A stretch of 16,616 bases of DNA, taken from Pseudomonadota bacterium (GTDB lineage Bacteria; Myxococcota_A; Polyangia; Polyangiales; Polyangiaceae). The notes under the pieces were generated by a model. It was not told the origin of the DNA, searched no databases, and worked only from the letters and a program-made list of their open reading frames with translations. Made by a program: the position numbers and the translations under genes. The stretch is from contig QGUH01000003.1 in assembly GCA_003242355.1 (NCBI GenBank), positions 1 to 16,616 on the forward strand, given 5' to 3'. Of the stretch, positions 7,382 to 13,679 are shown one piece after another (positions within the stretch are counted from its first letter, which is position 1; every line of letters begins with the position of its first letter).

Positions 7382-7416
7382 GCCGCGCTCGAGCCCGGCG
7401 AATTGGAAGCCCCCGT

Positions 7417-8790
7417 TCAGGCGCTCGCCGCGATGTCGCGGCGAGCCGCCTGGGCGAGGTCTTCGACCAGCGTGCGCAAGAGCTTCGGCTCCGGCCCTTC
7501 GAGCATGACGCGGAGCTTGGGTTCCGTGCCGCTCCAGCGCACGAGCACGCGGCCGTCCTTCCCGAGCTTCTTCTCCACGAGCTGAATCCGCCGGCTCAGC
7601 TCGGGCATCTCCGAGATCGGTCGCTTGCAGGGCAACGGGACGTTCTCCAACACCTGAGGCACCCGCTCGAGGACGCCCGTGAGCGCGCTCAGCGGCTTGC
7701 CCTCGCGCCGCATGATCGCGAGCACCTGGAGCGCGGCGACGATGCCGTCGCCGGTGGTCGCGTGCTCCGCGAACACGAGATGGCCCGATTGTTCGCCGCC
7801 GAACGTGTACCCGTGGCGGCGCATCGATTCGACCACGTAACGGTCACCGACGGCCGTACGCACGAGCTTGCCGCCTTCCCGTTCCAGCGCTCGCTCCAGG
7901 CCCATGTTGCTCATCACCGTGCTGACCACGGTGCGCTTCTTCAGCCGACGCTCGCGGAGCAGGGTGATGCCGCAGAGCGCGAGGATCGCGTCGCCGTCCA
8001 CGATCTCACCCTTCTCGTCCACGAAGATGACGCGGTCGGCATCGCCGTCGAGAGCGACGCCGATGTCGGCGCCGCGCCGGCGCACCTCGGCGACGACGTG
8101 GGAAGGGTGGAGCGCGCCGCAGCCCTTGTTGATGTTGGTGCCGCTCGGTCGACAATTCACGGCGAACACGCGGGCGCCGAGCTCCGCGAAAACCTCCGGG
8201 GCGACGCGATACGCGGCGCCATGGGCACCGTCGACGACGATGCGCACGCCGTCGAGCGTGAGCTCGCGCGGGAACGTGCTCTTCGCATAGACGACGTAGC
8301 GCCCCGCCGCGTCGTCGAGTCGCTCGGCGCGCCCGACGGCCGCCCCCGTACGGCCGAGAGCGTCGAGCTCGTTGCCGTCGAGCAGGCGCTCGATCGCGAG
8401 CTCTTCGTGATCCGGAAGCTTGTACCCGTCCGGTCCGAAGATCTTGATGCCGTTGTCGTCGTAGGGGTTGTGGCTCGCGCTGATGACGACGCCGGCGTCG
8501 GCGCGCATGCTCTGCGTGAGATTCGCGACGGCGGGCGTCGGAATCGGTCCGGTCAGCATCACGCGACCCCCCATCGCGCAAATGCCTGCCGAAAGGGCGG
8601 TCTCGAGCATGTAGCCCGAGAGGCGCGTGTCTTTGCCGATGACGATCCGTGGCGCCGAGCGATTGCGGTGCTTGCTGGCGACGTGAGCGAGCGCGCGACC
8701 GAGGCGCAGGGCGAGCTCGGGCGTCATCGGAGCGACGTTTGCGCGGCCGCGAATGCCGTCGGTCCCGAAGTACTTGCGTTCTTGCGACAT
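7417..8790 (-). CDS. glmM: Phosphoglucosamine mutase
   Basis: Converts glucosamine-6-phosphate to glucosamine-1-phosphate for UDP-N-acetylglucosamine, the precursor of peptidoglycan and LPS. The 457-residue product matches the family's roughly 445. Seen: KYFGTDGIRG at the start; the phosphoserine loop ISASHNPYDDNGIKIFG with the catalytic serine at about 106; the metal-binding DGDADR at 248-253; the sugar-binding GEQSG at 332-336; and the phosphate-binding RWSGTEPKLR from 418. ATG at 8790 is chosen because MSQERKYFG aligns with the family start. A GTG at 8811, directly after the yajQ stop, would add 7 residues and cannot be excluded, since neither has a strong Shine-Dalgarno sequence. It follows yajQ on the same strand, probably as one transcript. 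Confidence 0.96.
   Translation of the reverse strand: MSQERKYFGTDGIRGRANVAPMTPELALRLGRALAHVASKHRNRSAPRIVIGKDTRLSGYMLETALSAGICAMGGRVMLTGPIPTPAVANLTQSMRADAGVVISASHNPYDDNGIKIFGPDGYKLPDHEELAIERLLDGNELDALGRTGAAVGRAERLDDAAGRYVVYAKSTFPRELTLDGVRIVVDGAHGAAYRVAPEVFAELGARVFAVNCRPSGTNINKGCGALHPSHVVAEVRRRGADIGVALDGDADRVIFVDEKGEIVDGDAILALCGITLLRERRLKKRTVVSTVMSNMGLERALEREGGKLVRTAVGDRYVVESMRRHGYTFGGEQSGHLVFAEHATTGDGIVAALQVLAIMRREGKPLSALTGVLERVPQVLENVPLPCKRPISEMPELSRRIQLVEKKLGKDGRVLVRWSGTEPKLRVMLEGPEPKLLRTLVEDLAQAARRDIAASA
7423..7446 (+). terminator. Perfect 10-bp hairpin downstream of the lipoprotein gene, inside the 3' end of glmM
   Basis: GCTCGCCGCG at 7423-7432 and CGCGGCGAGC at 7437-7446 pair perfectly around ATGT. 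It lies 41 bases past the lipoprotein stop and within the last codons of convergent glmM, so one sequence may serve as protein code on one strand and terminator on the other. There is no T-tract on the plus strand. Confidence 0.35.
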
Positions 8791-8811
8791 GGCAGGAGCG
8801 GGCGGACCCAC

Positions 8812-9300
8812 TCAATCTCGGAAGTTTACGAACTGGAGCTCGATATCGAGACCTTCCGCCGAGCGCAAGAGCTGAATCACCGCCTGCAGGTCGTCCCGCT
8901 TCTTGCCGCTCACGCGCAGCGTGTCTTCCTGAATCGCGGGCTGCACCTTGATCTTCGAGTCCTTGATGATCTTGACCATTTGCCGGGCCTTCTCCGGCTC
9001 GATGCCCTCTTTGATGTGCACCGTGAGGCGCGTCGAGCCGCGCGGCCCGGGCTCGGGATCCTTGCGGTCGAGGTGCTTCAAGCTCACCTTGCGCCGCACG
9101 AGCTTCTCCTCGAAGACGGAGAGCGCTGCGCGGGCCCTTTCCTCGGTGCTCGAGAGGATCACGATCGAGTTCTGTTGGCGCTCGATGCTCGTGTCCGTGC
9201 CCTTGAAGTCGAAGCGCTGCCCGATCTCGCGCTCGGCTTGACCGAGCGCGTTCTGGACCTCGGACCAATCCACTTTGGAAACCACGTCGAACGACGGCAT
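8812..9300 (-). CDS. yajQ: YajQ family nucleotide-binding protein (UPF0234)
   Basis: Small cytoplasmic protein of the YajQ/DUF520 family, whose members bind nucleotides or tRNA; some Xanthomonas and Pseudomonas homologues bind cyclic di-GMP. The 162-residue product is full length and starts with the family signature MPSFDVVSKVDWSEVQNA. RFDFKGTDTSIE follows, and the C-terminal half carries KIIKDSKIKVQPAIQEDTLRVSGKKRDDLQ and ends in ELQFVNFRD, as in homologues. It is the first gene of a minus-strand pair with glmM and is divergent from the EF-hand gene across 157 bases. Its biochemical role in this organism cannot be read from the sequence. Confidence 0.95.
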   Translation of the reverse strand: MPSFDVVSKVDWSEVQNALGQAEREIGQRFDFKGTDTSIERQQNSIVILSSTEERARAALSVFEEKLVRRKVSLKHLDRKDPEPGPRGSTRLTVHIKEGIEPEKARQMVKIIKDSKIKVQPAIQEDTLRVSGKKRDDLQAVIQLLRSAEGLDIELQFVNFRD

Positions 9301-9341
9301 GTTGCGGGGGAGTGTAGTGCACCGGGAGCCATTGCCGTTGG

Positions 9342-9385
9342 GGCCCGGTTAGGCCCGGAGGCCAGTCGAGGCGGAAAATTTCCGC
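9342..9385. promoter_or_regulatory. Possible operator elements between yajQ and the EF-hand gene
   Basis: In this 157-base divergent region there is a palindrome GCGGAAA-A-TTTCCGC at 9371-9385, AT-rich at its centre in a very GC-rich background. There is also a direct repeat of GGCCCGG at 9342-9348 and 9352-9358, offset by 10 bases, one helical turn. Either may be a protein binding site; no -35/-10 pair is convincing. Confidence 0.35.
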
Positions 9386-9445
9386 GACGGATCGTGCCCG
9401 CTCGCTCGTTGACGAGGGTGAGCCGGGACAAATTCCGGCGATTCG

Positions 9446-9451
9446 AAGGAG
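9446..9451 (+). promoter_or_regulatory. Ribosome binding site of the EF-hand gene
   Basis: AAGGAG sits 6 bases before the ATG at 9458 and fixes that start. Confidence 0.85.
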
Positions 9452-9457
9452 TAAGTA

Positions 9458-9853
9458 ATGAAGAAGTTGCCCATCGTGCTCGCCCTGACCCTCGCTTCGA
9501 CCGTCACCGCTGCCGCCCTGGCCTGTGGCGGCAAAGGCGGCAAAGTTGGCAAGATCGATGCCAATCAGGATGGCAAGGTCTCGCTCGACGAGCACCTCGC
9601 CGGGGTCAAGCAGCGCTTCGAGCGGCTCGACGCGAACCGGGACGGCGTGATCGACAAGAACGAAGCACCGAAGCGATTCGCGCGGTTCTTCGAGAAGAAT
9701 GACGCGAACAAAGACGGCAAGATCACGCTCTCCGAAATGGAGACGCAAGCGCGCACCTGGTTCAAAGCCGCTGACAAGAACTCCGATGGCGTCCTCACGA
9801 AGGAGGAGTTCCGCATGCATCGCGGCCCCGGCAAGCACCCGAAGAAGAGCTGA
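9458..9853 (+). CDS. Secreted four-EF-hand calcium-binding protein
   Basis: 131 residues. A signal peptide, MKKLPIVLALTLASTVTAAA, ends in ALA-C; this reads best as signal peptidase I cleavage, because the lipobox is poor. The rest is four canonical EF-hand loops of the DxNxDGxxxxxE type: DANQDGKVSLDE at 34-45, DANRDGVIDKNE at 58-69, DANKDGKITLSE at 82-93 and DKNSDGVLTKEE at 106-117. All twelve-residue loops keep the acidic ligands, so calcium binding in the periplasm or outside is likely. Loops are spaced exactly 24 residues apart. The gene heads a run with an ECF sigma factor (22-base gap), a putative anti-sigma factor and a periplasmic sensor, so it may be part of, or reporter for, a metal-responsive regulon. 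No name is known to me. Confidence 0.93.
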   Translation: MKKLPIVLALTLASTVTAAALACGGKGGKVGKIDANQDGKVSLDEHLAGVKQRFERLDANRDGVIDKNEAPKRFARFFEKNDANKDGKITLSEMETQARTWFKAADKNSDGVLTKEEFRMHRGPGKHPKKS

Positions 9854-9875
9854 CCGCGCCGTCCGCGCGTGACCC

Positions 9876-10448
9876 ATGGAATGGCAAGGCTCGGAGCCCT
9901 CGGCGGATGATGCAGAGCTCGTACTCGCCGTCGCCGAGGGCGACCAGGGCGCCTACCAGGAGCTCGTGCGACGTCATGCTCCCAGGATCCACCACTTCGT
10001 CGTACGCCTCGTGCGCGACCCGGCGGAAGCGGAGGACGTCACCCAGGAGACCTTCCTCCGATTGTGGCTCCGCGCGGCCGAATACCAACCGACCGCGCGG
10101 GTCACGACGTGGCTCTTCCGGATTGCCCACAATCTCGCCGTCGACCGCCTGCGCGCCCGCGGACGCGTCGAAGCGCTGCCGGATGCGGACACCGAACCCG
10201 CTCCGGCCTCGATTTCCCAGACGGTCCTCGTGGATCGCAAGCAGCGCGCGGAAGCACTCGAGGCGGCCCTCGCCGGGTTGCCCGAGCGCCAAGCCGCGGC
10301 GCTCACGCTCGTGCACCTGCAAGGACTGTCCGGCGCCGAAGCTTCGGAGGTGCTGGGAGTGAGCGCCGAAGCACTCGAATCGCTGCTCGCTCGCGGGCGC
10401 CGCGCGCTCAAGGCGCGACTCGCCGCGTACGGCGAGAAGGCGGAATGA
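9876..10448 (+). CDS. ECF (sigma-70 family group 4) RNA polymerase sigma factor
   Basis: 190 residues with the two ECF domains. Region 2 at about 22-95 contains GAYQELVRRHAPRIHHFV, DPAEAEDVTQETFLRLW and TWLFRIAHNLAVDRLR. Region 4 at about 133-183 contains LPERQAAALTLVHLQGLS and the helix-turn-helix EASEVLGVSAEALESLLARG. It should direct RNA polymerase to a small set of promoters and be held inactive by a membrane partner. The next gene starts 3 bases after its stop and encodes the likely partner. The ATG at 9876 has no clear Shine-Dalgarno sequence, so its translation may depend on read-through from the EF-hand gene 22 bases upstream. The ECF call is firm; the ECF subgroup and target promoter are not assigned. 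Confidence 0.94.
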   Translation: MEWQGSEPSADDAELVLAVAEGDQGAYQELVRRHAPRIHHFVVRLVRDPAEAEDVTQETFLRLWLRAAEYQPTARVTTWLFRIAHNLAVDRLRARGRVEALPDADTEPAPASISQTVLVDRKQRAEALEAALAGLPERQAAALTLVHLQGLSGAEASEVLGVSAEALESLLARGRRALKARLAAYGEKAE

Positions 10449-10451
10449 GCC

Positions 10452-10877
10452 ATGAGCCAACCCATGACCGAATCACGCTTTCGTTATCTCGCAGAGGCCT
10501 ACGGTAGCCGGATCGAGCGCTGGCCCGAGGCGGAGCGCGCGGCCGCTCGCGCCCTGCTCGCAGCGCGTCCGGAGCTGTCGCGCGTGCTCTCCGCGGAGGC
10601 CGAGCTCGACGCTGCGTTCGAAGCGCTCGCGGTGCCCGAAGTGCCGTCGTCGCTCGAGCGACGCTTGCTCGACGTCCCGAAGCGGGTGATCCGACCGCGC
10701 CGGGCCTGGTTGCGCGCGTGGTTCGTTCCGGCCGTGGGCTGGGCGGCGGCCCCGGCCGTCGGGCCCGGGACGGCGGGGCAGTTGGAGGGCGTGCCGAAGG
10801 GCAACGGGCTCGACGACTCGGAAGCTTGGGTCGAGCTCGCCGCGGGCGAGCTCGCGGTGCTCGAGGAGGTCCCGTGA
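10452..10877 (+). CDS. Putative membrane-anchored anti-sigma factor
   Basis: 141 residues, not a named family I can assert. The N-terminal 75 residues are charged and helical, with the stretch RYLAEAYGSRIERWPEAERA, similar in style to small anti-sigma proteins encoded next to ECF genes in proteobacteria. A moderately hydrophobic segment at about 86-106 (WLRAWFVPAVGWAAAPAVG) follows a basic patch KRVIRPRR and may be a single membrane span; it is Pro-rich and weak. The short C-terminus is acidic. There is no zinc-binding HxxxCxxC motif. Position is the strongest evidence: 3 bases after the sigma gene, with its stop overlapping the start of the periplasmic sensor gene by one base (TGATG). A role as anti-sigma factor is inferred. 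Confidence 0.62.
   Translation: MSQPMTESRFRYLAEAYGSRIERWPEAERAAARALLAARPELSRVLSAEAELDAAFEALAVPEVPSSLERRLLDVPKRVIRPRRAWLRAWFVPAVGWAAAPAVGPGTAGQLEGVPKGNGLDDSEAWVELAAGELAVLEEVP
10863..10869 (+). promoter_or_regulatory. Ribosome binding site of the periplasmic sensor gene
   Basis: GAGGAGG, 7 bases before the ATG at 10877 and only 4 before a GTG at 10874. It lies inside the 3' end of the anti-sigma gene and decides the ATG start. Confidence 0.75.
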
Positions 10878-11311
10878 TGCGCCTCGGTCGACCGCTGCTC
10901 TGGCTCGCGCTTTCCGTGGGTCTGAACCTCTTGCTCGGAGGCGTGCTCGTGGGCAGCTACCTGGCGGGCTCCCCTCGGGAAAAGCCGCCGTTCGAGATGC
11001 CGGGCAGCCCGCGCCATGGGCCACAGCCGCCTCACGCGCGGCGCATCGCGGGGGAGGTGCTCGCGCCGCACCGCGAGGAGCTCCGCGAGCGCCGCAAGCA
11101 GGTCGCGGCCGCACGCGCCGAGGCGCGGGCAGCGCTCGAGCGCGAGCCGTACGATCCGGAGGCGTTCGAACGGGCGCTCACGCGCCTTCGGGCGGAGACG
11201 ACGAAGAGCCAGGAAGCCGTCCACCGCGCGATGGCTCGAGCGGCAGCCTCCGCCGATCCAGAGCGCCGCCGCCTGCTCAAGCACATGCTCGAGCGCGAGC
11301 GGGGGCGCTGA
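10877..11311 (+). CDS. Periplasmic heavy-metal sensor-like protein (CnrR/Spy/ZraP type)
   Basis: 144 residues: an N-terminal membrane anchor, MRLGRPLLWLALSVGLNLLL with GGVLVGSYLAG, then a periplasmic helical domain from about 55 on. The helices, HREELRERRKQVAAARAEAR and the stretch ALEREPYDPEAFERALTRLR, have the heptad-like charge pattern and the YDPEAFERAL hinge seen in CnrR/NccX and Spy-like proteins. In Cupriavidus, CnrX-type sensors control the CnrY/CnrH anti-sigma/ECF pair, so the gene order here fits sensing upstream of the sigma factor. The His residues (His-rich linker RHGPQPPHARR) could bind metal, but the ligand cannot be deduced. The start is set by GAGGAGG 7 bases upstream. It ends a four-gene unit facing folC. 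Confidence 0.8.
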   Translation: MRLGRPLLWLALSVGLNLLLGGVLVGSYLAGSPREKPPFEMPGSPRHGPQPPHARRIAGEVLAPHREELRERRKQVAAARAEARAALEREPYDPEAFERALTRLRAETTKSQEAVHRAMARAAASADPERRRLLKHMLERERGR

Positions 11312-11333
11312 GCCGCTCGAATCGCGTCCGTTC

Positions 11334-11422
11334 GGCACGCGCCCATCGTGCTCGCGCGCGTGCCCGAGCGCTCGGCTCCCCGAAGGCGGGCGCGCCCCCG
11401 CCAGTCTCGGGTGAACCCCGAG
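11334..11422. terminator. Cluster of hairpins between convergent sensor gene and folC
   Basis: Inverted repeats lie in this 112-base convergent gap: GGCACGCGC at 11334-11342 with GCGCGTGCC at 11356-11364 (9 bp, 13-base loop); the palindrome CGAGCGCTCG at 11365-11374; GGCGGG at 11385-11390 with CCCGCC at 11397-11402; and CTCGGG at 11406-11411 with CCCGAG at 11417-11422, directly after the folC stop on the minus strand. They plausibly end transcription from both sides. Confidence 0.45.
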
Positions 11423-11423
11423 C

Positions 11424-12653
11424 TCAGAGATCCACGGGCGGATCGGTCGGGAGGTTGAGCAGCAGCGCCCGTGCGGCGCCCACGAGGAACGTGGAGCCCG
11501 TCACCACGACGAGGCCGCGCGGACCCACCAAGGCACGCGCCCGCTCGAGGCCAGCCTCGATGGTGGGCGCCACTTCGCCGCCCGCCACCCTGCGCATTTC
11601 CTCGGGATCGACGGCCTTGCTCATCGGGGGCGCGACGAAGACGCGGTGACCGGCCACGTGCTCGAGCCGCTTGAGCATCGAGCGCCAGTTCTTCGTGTTC
11701 AGCGCACCGAAAACGAGGGCGATCTCACGCCGGGATTCGATGTCGGCGAGCACCGTCGGATCGAGCGAGTGCGAGAGCGCGACCGTACCGTCGGGATTGT
11801 GAGCGCAGTCGAGCAGCGTCAGCTCCTGCCCGTTGCGGTGCAACAACTCGTTGCGTCCCGGCCAACTCGTGGCCTCGACGCCGCGGGCGAGCACCTCGGG
11901 AGACCAACCGAGCTCGCGCCCAATCGTGACCGCGACCGCGAGGTTGGTTCCCACGAGCGCGACACGGGGGTAGGCGAGCGGGGTGCCCGGAATCGGCTCG
12001 GGCGAACCGAGCGGGACCAGGCGCGCCCCGACTTCCTGGACGCGCTGCTCGACGACCGCGCGGGCCTCCGGATGCAGCTTGCCGATGACCACGGCCGAAC
12101 CGGGTTTGATGATCCCGGCCTTTTCCGTCGCGATCTTTCCGAGCGTGTCCCCGAGCTCGGCCATGTGATCGAACGAGACGCGCGTGATGGCCGCCACCCG
12201 GGGCGGCGGGATGACGTTCGTCGCGTCCAGTCGGCCACCGAGGCCCACCTCGAGCACGGCGAGCTGCACTCCGGCGTCGCGGAACGCGATGAACGCCGCC
12301 ACCGTCGCGACCTCGAAGAACGTCAAATCGGGGGCGACGTCCATCACCCGATTGAGGAGCGGGATCAGGATGCGCTCCTCGATCGGCGCGCCGTCGATGT
12401 TGATCCGTTCGGCGAAGCGGTGCAGGTGGGGTGACGTGTAGAGGCCCACCCGCAACCCCGCGGCCCGCGCCATCGAGGCCACGAACGCGGCGACCGTGCC
12501 TTTGCCGTTCGTGCCGGTGATGTGCACCGCCGTGAAGGCGCGCTCGGGATTCCCAAAGCGCTGGCAAGCCGCCTGCACGCGCTCGAGGCCGAGCTTCCGA
12601 CCGCGAGGAATCAGGGAATAGAGCCGCTCGAGAGTGGCCTTGAGGTCCGTCAC
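11424..12653 (-). CDS. folC: Bifunctional folylpolyglutamate/dihydrofolate synthase
   Basis: ATP-dependent Mur-ligase-family enzyme that joins glutamate to dihydropteroate and extends the polyglutamate tail of folates. The 409-residue product has the P-loop TGTNGKGT at 46-53, the following YTSPHLHRFAERINIDG, GLGGRLDATNVI, the DCAHNPDG block carrying the conserved family His, and VFGALNTKNWRSML. PGRNELL stands for the usual PGRFE/Q. The start is GTG at 12653, overlapping the accD stop in GTGA, which suggests coupling; a GGGGG lies about 8 bases upstream. An accD-folC pair is also present in E. coli. Whether it has both synthase activities or only the polyglutamate one cannot be decided from sequence alone. 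Confidence 0.94.
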   Translation of the reverse strand: MTDLKATLERLYSLIPRGRKLGLERVQAACQRFGNPERAFTAVHITGTNGKGTVAAFVASMARAAGLRVGLYTSPHLHRFAERINIDGAPIEERILIPLLNRVMDVAPDLTFFEVATVAAFIAFRDAGVQLAVLEVGLGGRLDATNVIPPPRVAAITRVSFDHMAELGDTLGKIATEKAGIIKPGSAVVIGKLHPEARAVVEQRVQEVGARLVPLGSPEPIPGTPLAYPRVALVGTNLAVAVTIGRELGWSPEVLARGVEATSWPGRNELLHRNGQELTLLDCAHNPDGTVALSHSLDPTVLADIESRREIALVFGALNTKNWRSMLKRLEHVAGHRVFVAPPMSKAVDPEEMRRVAGGEVAPTIEAGLERARALVGPRGLVVVTGSTFLVGAARALLLNLPTDPPVDL

Positions 12654-13498
12654 GCGCTCGCGCCCCCGAGATGCGTGAGGAGGGTGCGGAGCGTCGGGCG
12701 AAGCTCGAGCCGCGGGACGATCCGGTCCACCATGCCATGAGCCAACAAGAACTCGGCACGCTGGAACCCTTCGGGCAGTGTCGTCCGGAGCGTGCTCTCG
12801 ATAACCCGCGGTCCCGCGAAGCCGACGAGCGCTCGGGGCTCGACGAGGTTCACGTCTCCGAGAAAGGCCGTGCTCGCCGCCACGCCACCGGTCGTCGGAT
12901 GCAGCAGCACGCTCACGAACGGCTTTCTCACTTCTCGGTAACGCCGCAAAGCGGACACGGATTTGGCCATCTGCATGAGGCTCAAGATTCCTTCCTGCAT
13001 GCGGGCGCCCCCGGACGCATGCAGCAGCACGACGGGGAGCCGTTCCGAGGTGGCGCGCTCGAAAAGCCGAGTGAGCCGTTCTCCAACGACCGATCCCATG
13101 CTGCCCCCCATGAAGCCGAAGATGAAACAACCGTAAGCGATGCGGCGCCCTTCGATCCGCGCAGAGCCGATCTCGATGCCCTCGCTCGCCTGCGTCGCGG
13201 TCCGCGCTCGTTGAAGACGCTCCTCGTAGGGCTTGCCGTCTTCGAACTTGAGCGGGTCCGCGGGCTGAATGTGCTCGTCCCAGAGCTCGAGCTTGCCCTC
13301 GTCGAGCAGGAGCGCCCGCCACTCGCGAGCGGACATGGGATGGTGATGGCCGCACGCGGGACACACGTGCCAACGGGCCTTGAGTTCCTCGGCCGTGGAG
13401 AGCGCGCCGCAACCGGAGCACTTTCGGAAGAGCCCCTTGCCGACGGAACGCTTCTCGGCGCTGGTGGATTGTGCTGGGGTCCGCTCGGGGAGAGCCAC
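12650..13498 (-). CDS. accD: Acetyl-CoA carboxylase carboxyltransferase subunit beta
   Basis: Beta half of the carboxyltransferase that makes malonyl-CoA, the first step of fatty acid synthesis; it works with AccA, which is not in this window. The 282-residue product has the four-cysteine zinc ribbon C27-x2-C30 and C46-x2-C49, the same positions as in E. coli AccD when the GTG at 13498 is used. The catalytic domain shows FGFMGGSMGSVVGERL, the oxyanion-hole ASGGARMQEG, PTTGGVAAS and LVGFAGPRVIE. A TTG at 13519 would add 7 residues and is less likely; neither start has a clear Shine-Dalgarno sequence. It is first in a two-gene unit with folC and divergent from the AAA/TPR gene. Confidence 0.95.
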   Translation of the reverse strand: MALPERTPAQSTSAEKRSVGKGLFRKCSGCGALSTAEELKARWHVCPACGHHHPMSAREWRALLLDEGKLELWDEHIQPADPLKFEDGKPYEERLQRARTATQASEGIEIGSARIEGRRIAYGCFIFGFMGGSMGSVVGERLTRLFERATSERLPVVLLHASGGARMQEGILSLMQMAKSVSALRRYREVRKPFVSVLLHPTTGGVAASTAFLGDVNLVEPRALVGFAGPRVIESTLRTTLPEGFQRAEFLLAHGMVDRIVPRLELRPTLRTLLTHLGGASA

Positions 13499-13679
13499 TG
13501 GGTGTGACGAGGGTAGCAAAAGGGCGGAAGAGCCTCTAATCCATTGCCTACCGGGCCGTCACCTCCCAAAAGGATGCTCCGGCGCGTGCGCCGCAGCGCA
13601 GCATTCGATATACCCGCGGGCCGACGTCCTTCGTTCCGGATCGCCGGAGCGCTTGAGACGGCCTCGGAGCCCGGGCAGG
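13499..13679. promoter_or_regulatory. Divergent region between accD and the AAA/TPR gene
   Basis: This 181-base stretch must hold promoters for both sides. The one AT-rich spot, ATTCGATATACC at about 13605-13616, could supply a -10 element on either strand; no matching -35 is clear. Short inverted repeats, GGCGC-GT-GCGCC near 13574 and CCGG-ATCG-CCGG near 13638, are present but are common in such GC-rich DNA. Confidence 0.3.

Noticed and set aside
7051..9702. 883-codon open frame on the plus strand
   Set aside because: It covers glmM and yajQ in antisense; both of those are unmistakable families, so this frame is a composition artefact.
9458..9853. EF-hand protein as a lipoprotein at Cys23
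   Set aside because: The residues before the cysteine are A-L-A, not a standard lipobox, and ALA fits signal peptidase I; lipidation is not excluded but is less likely.
11424..13421. Longer minus-strand reading that would fuse about 255 residues onto FolC
   Set aside because: The extra part is the accD region in a wrong frame; FolC homology begins at the GTG at 12653.
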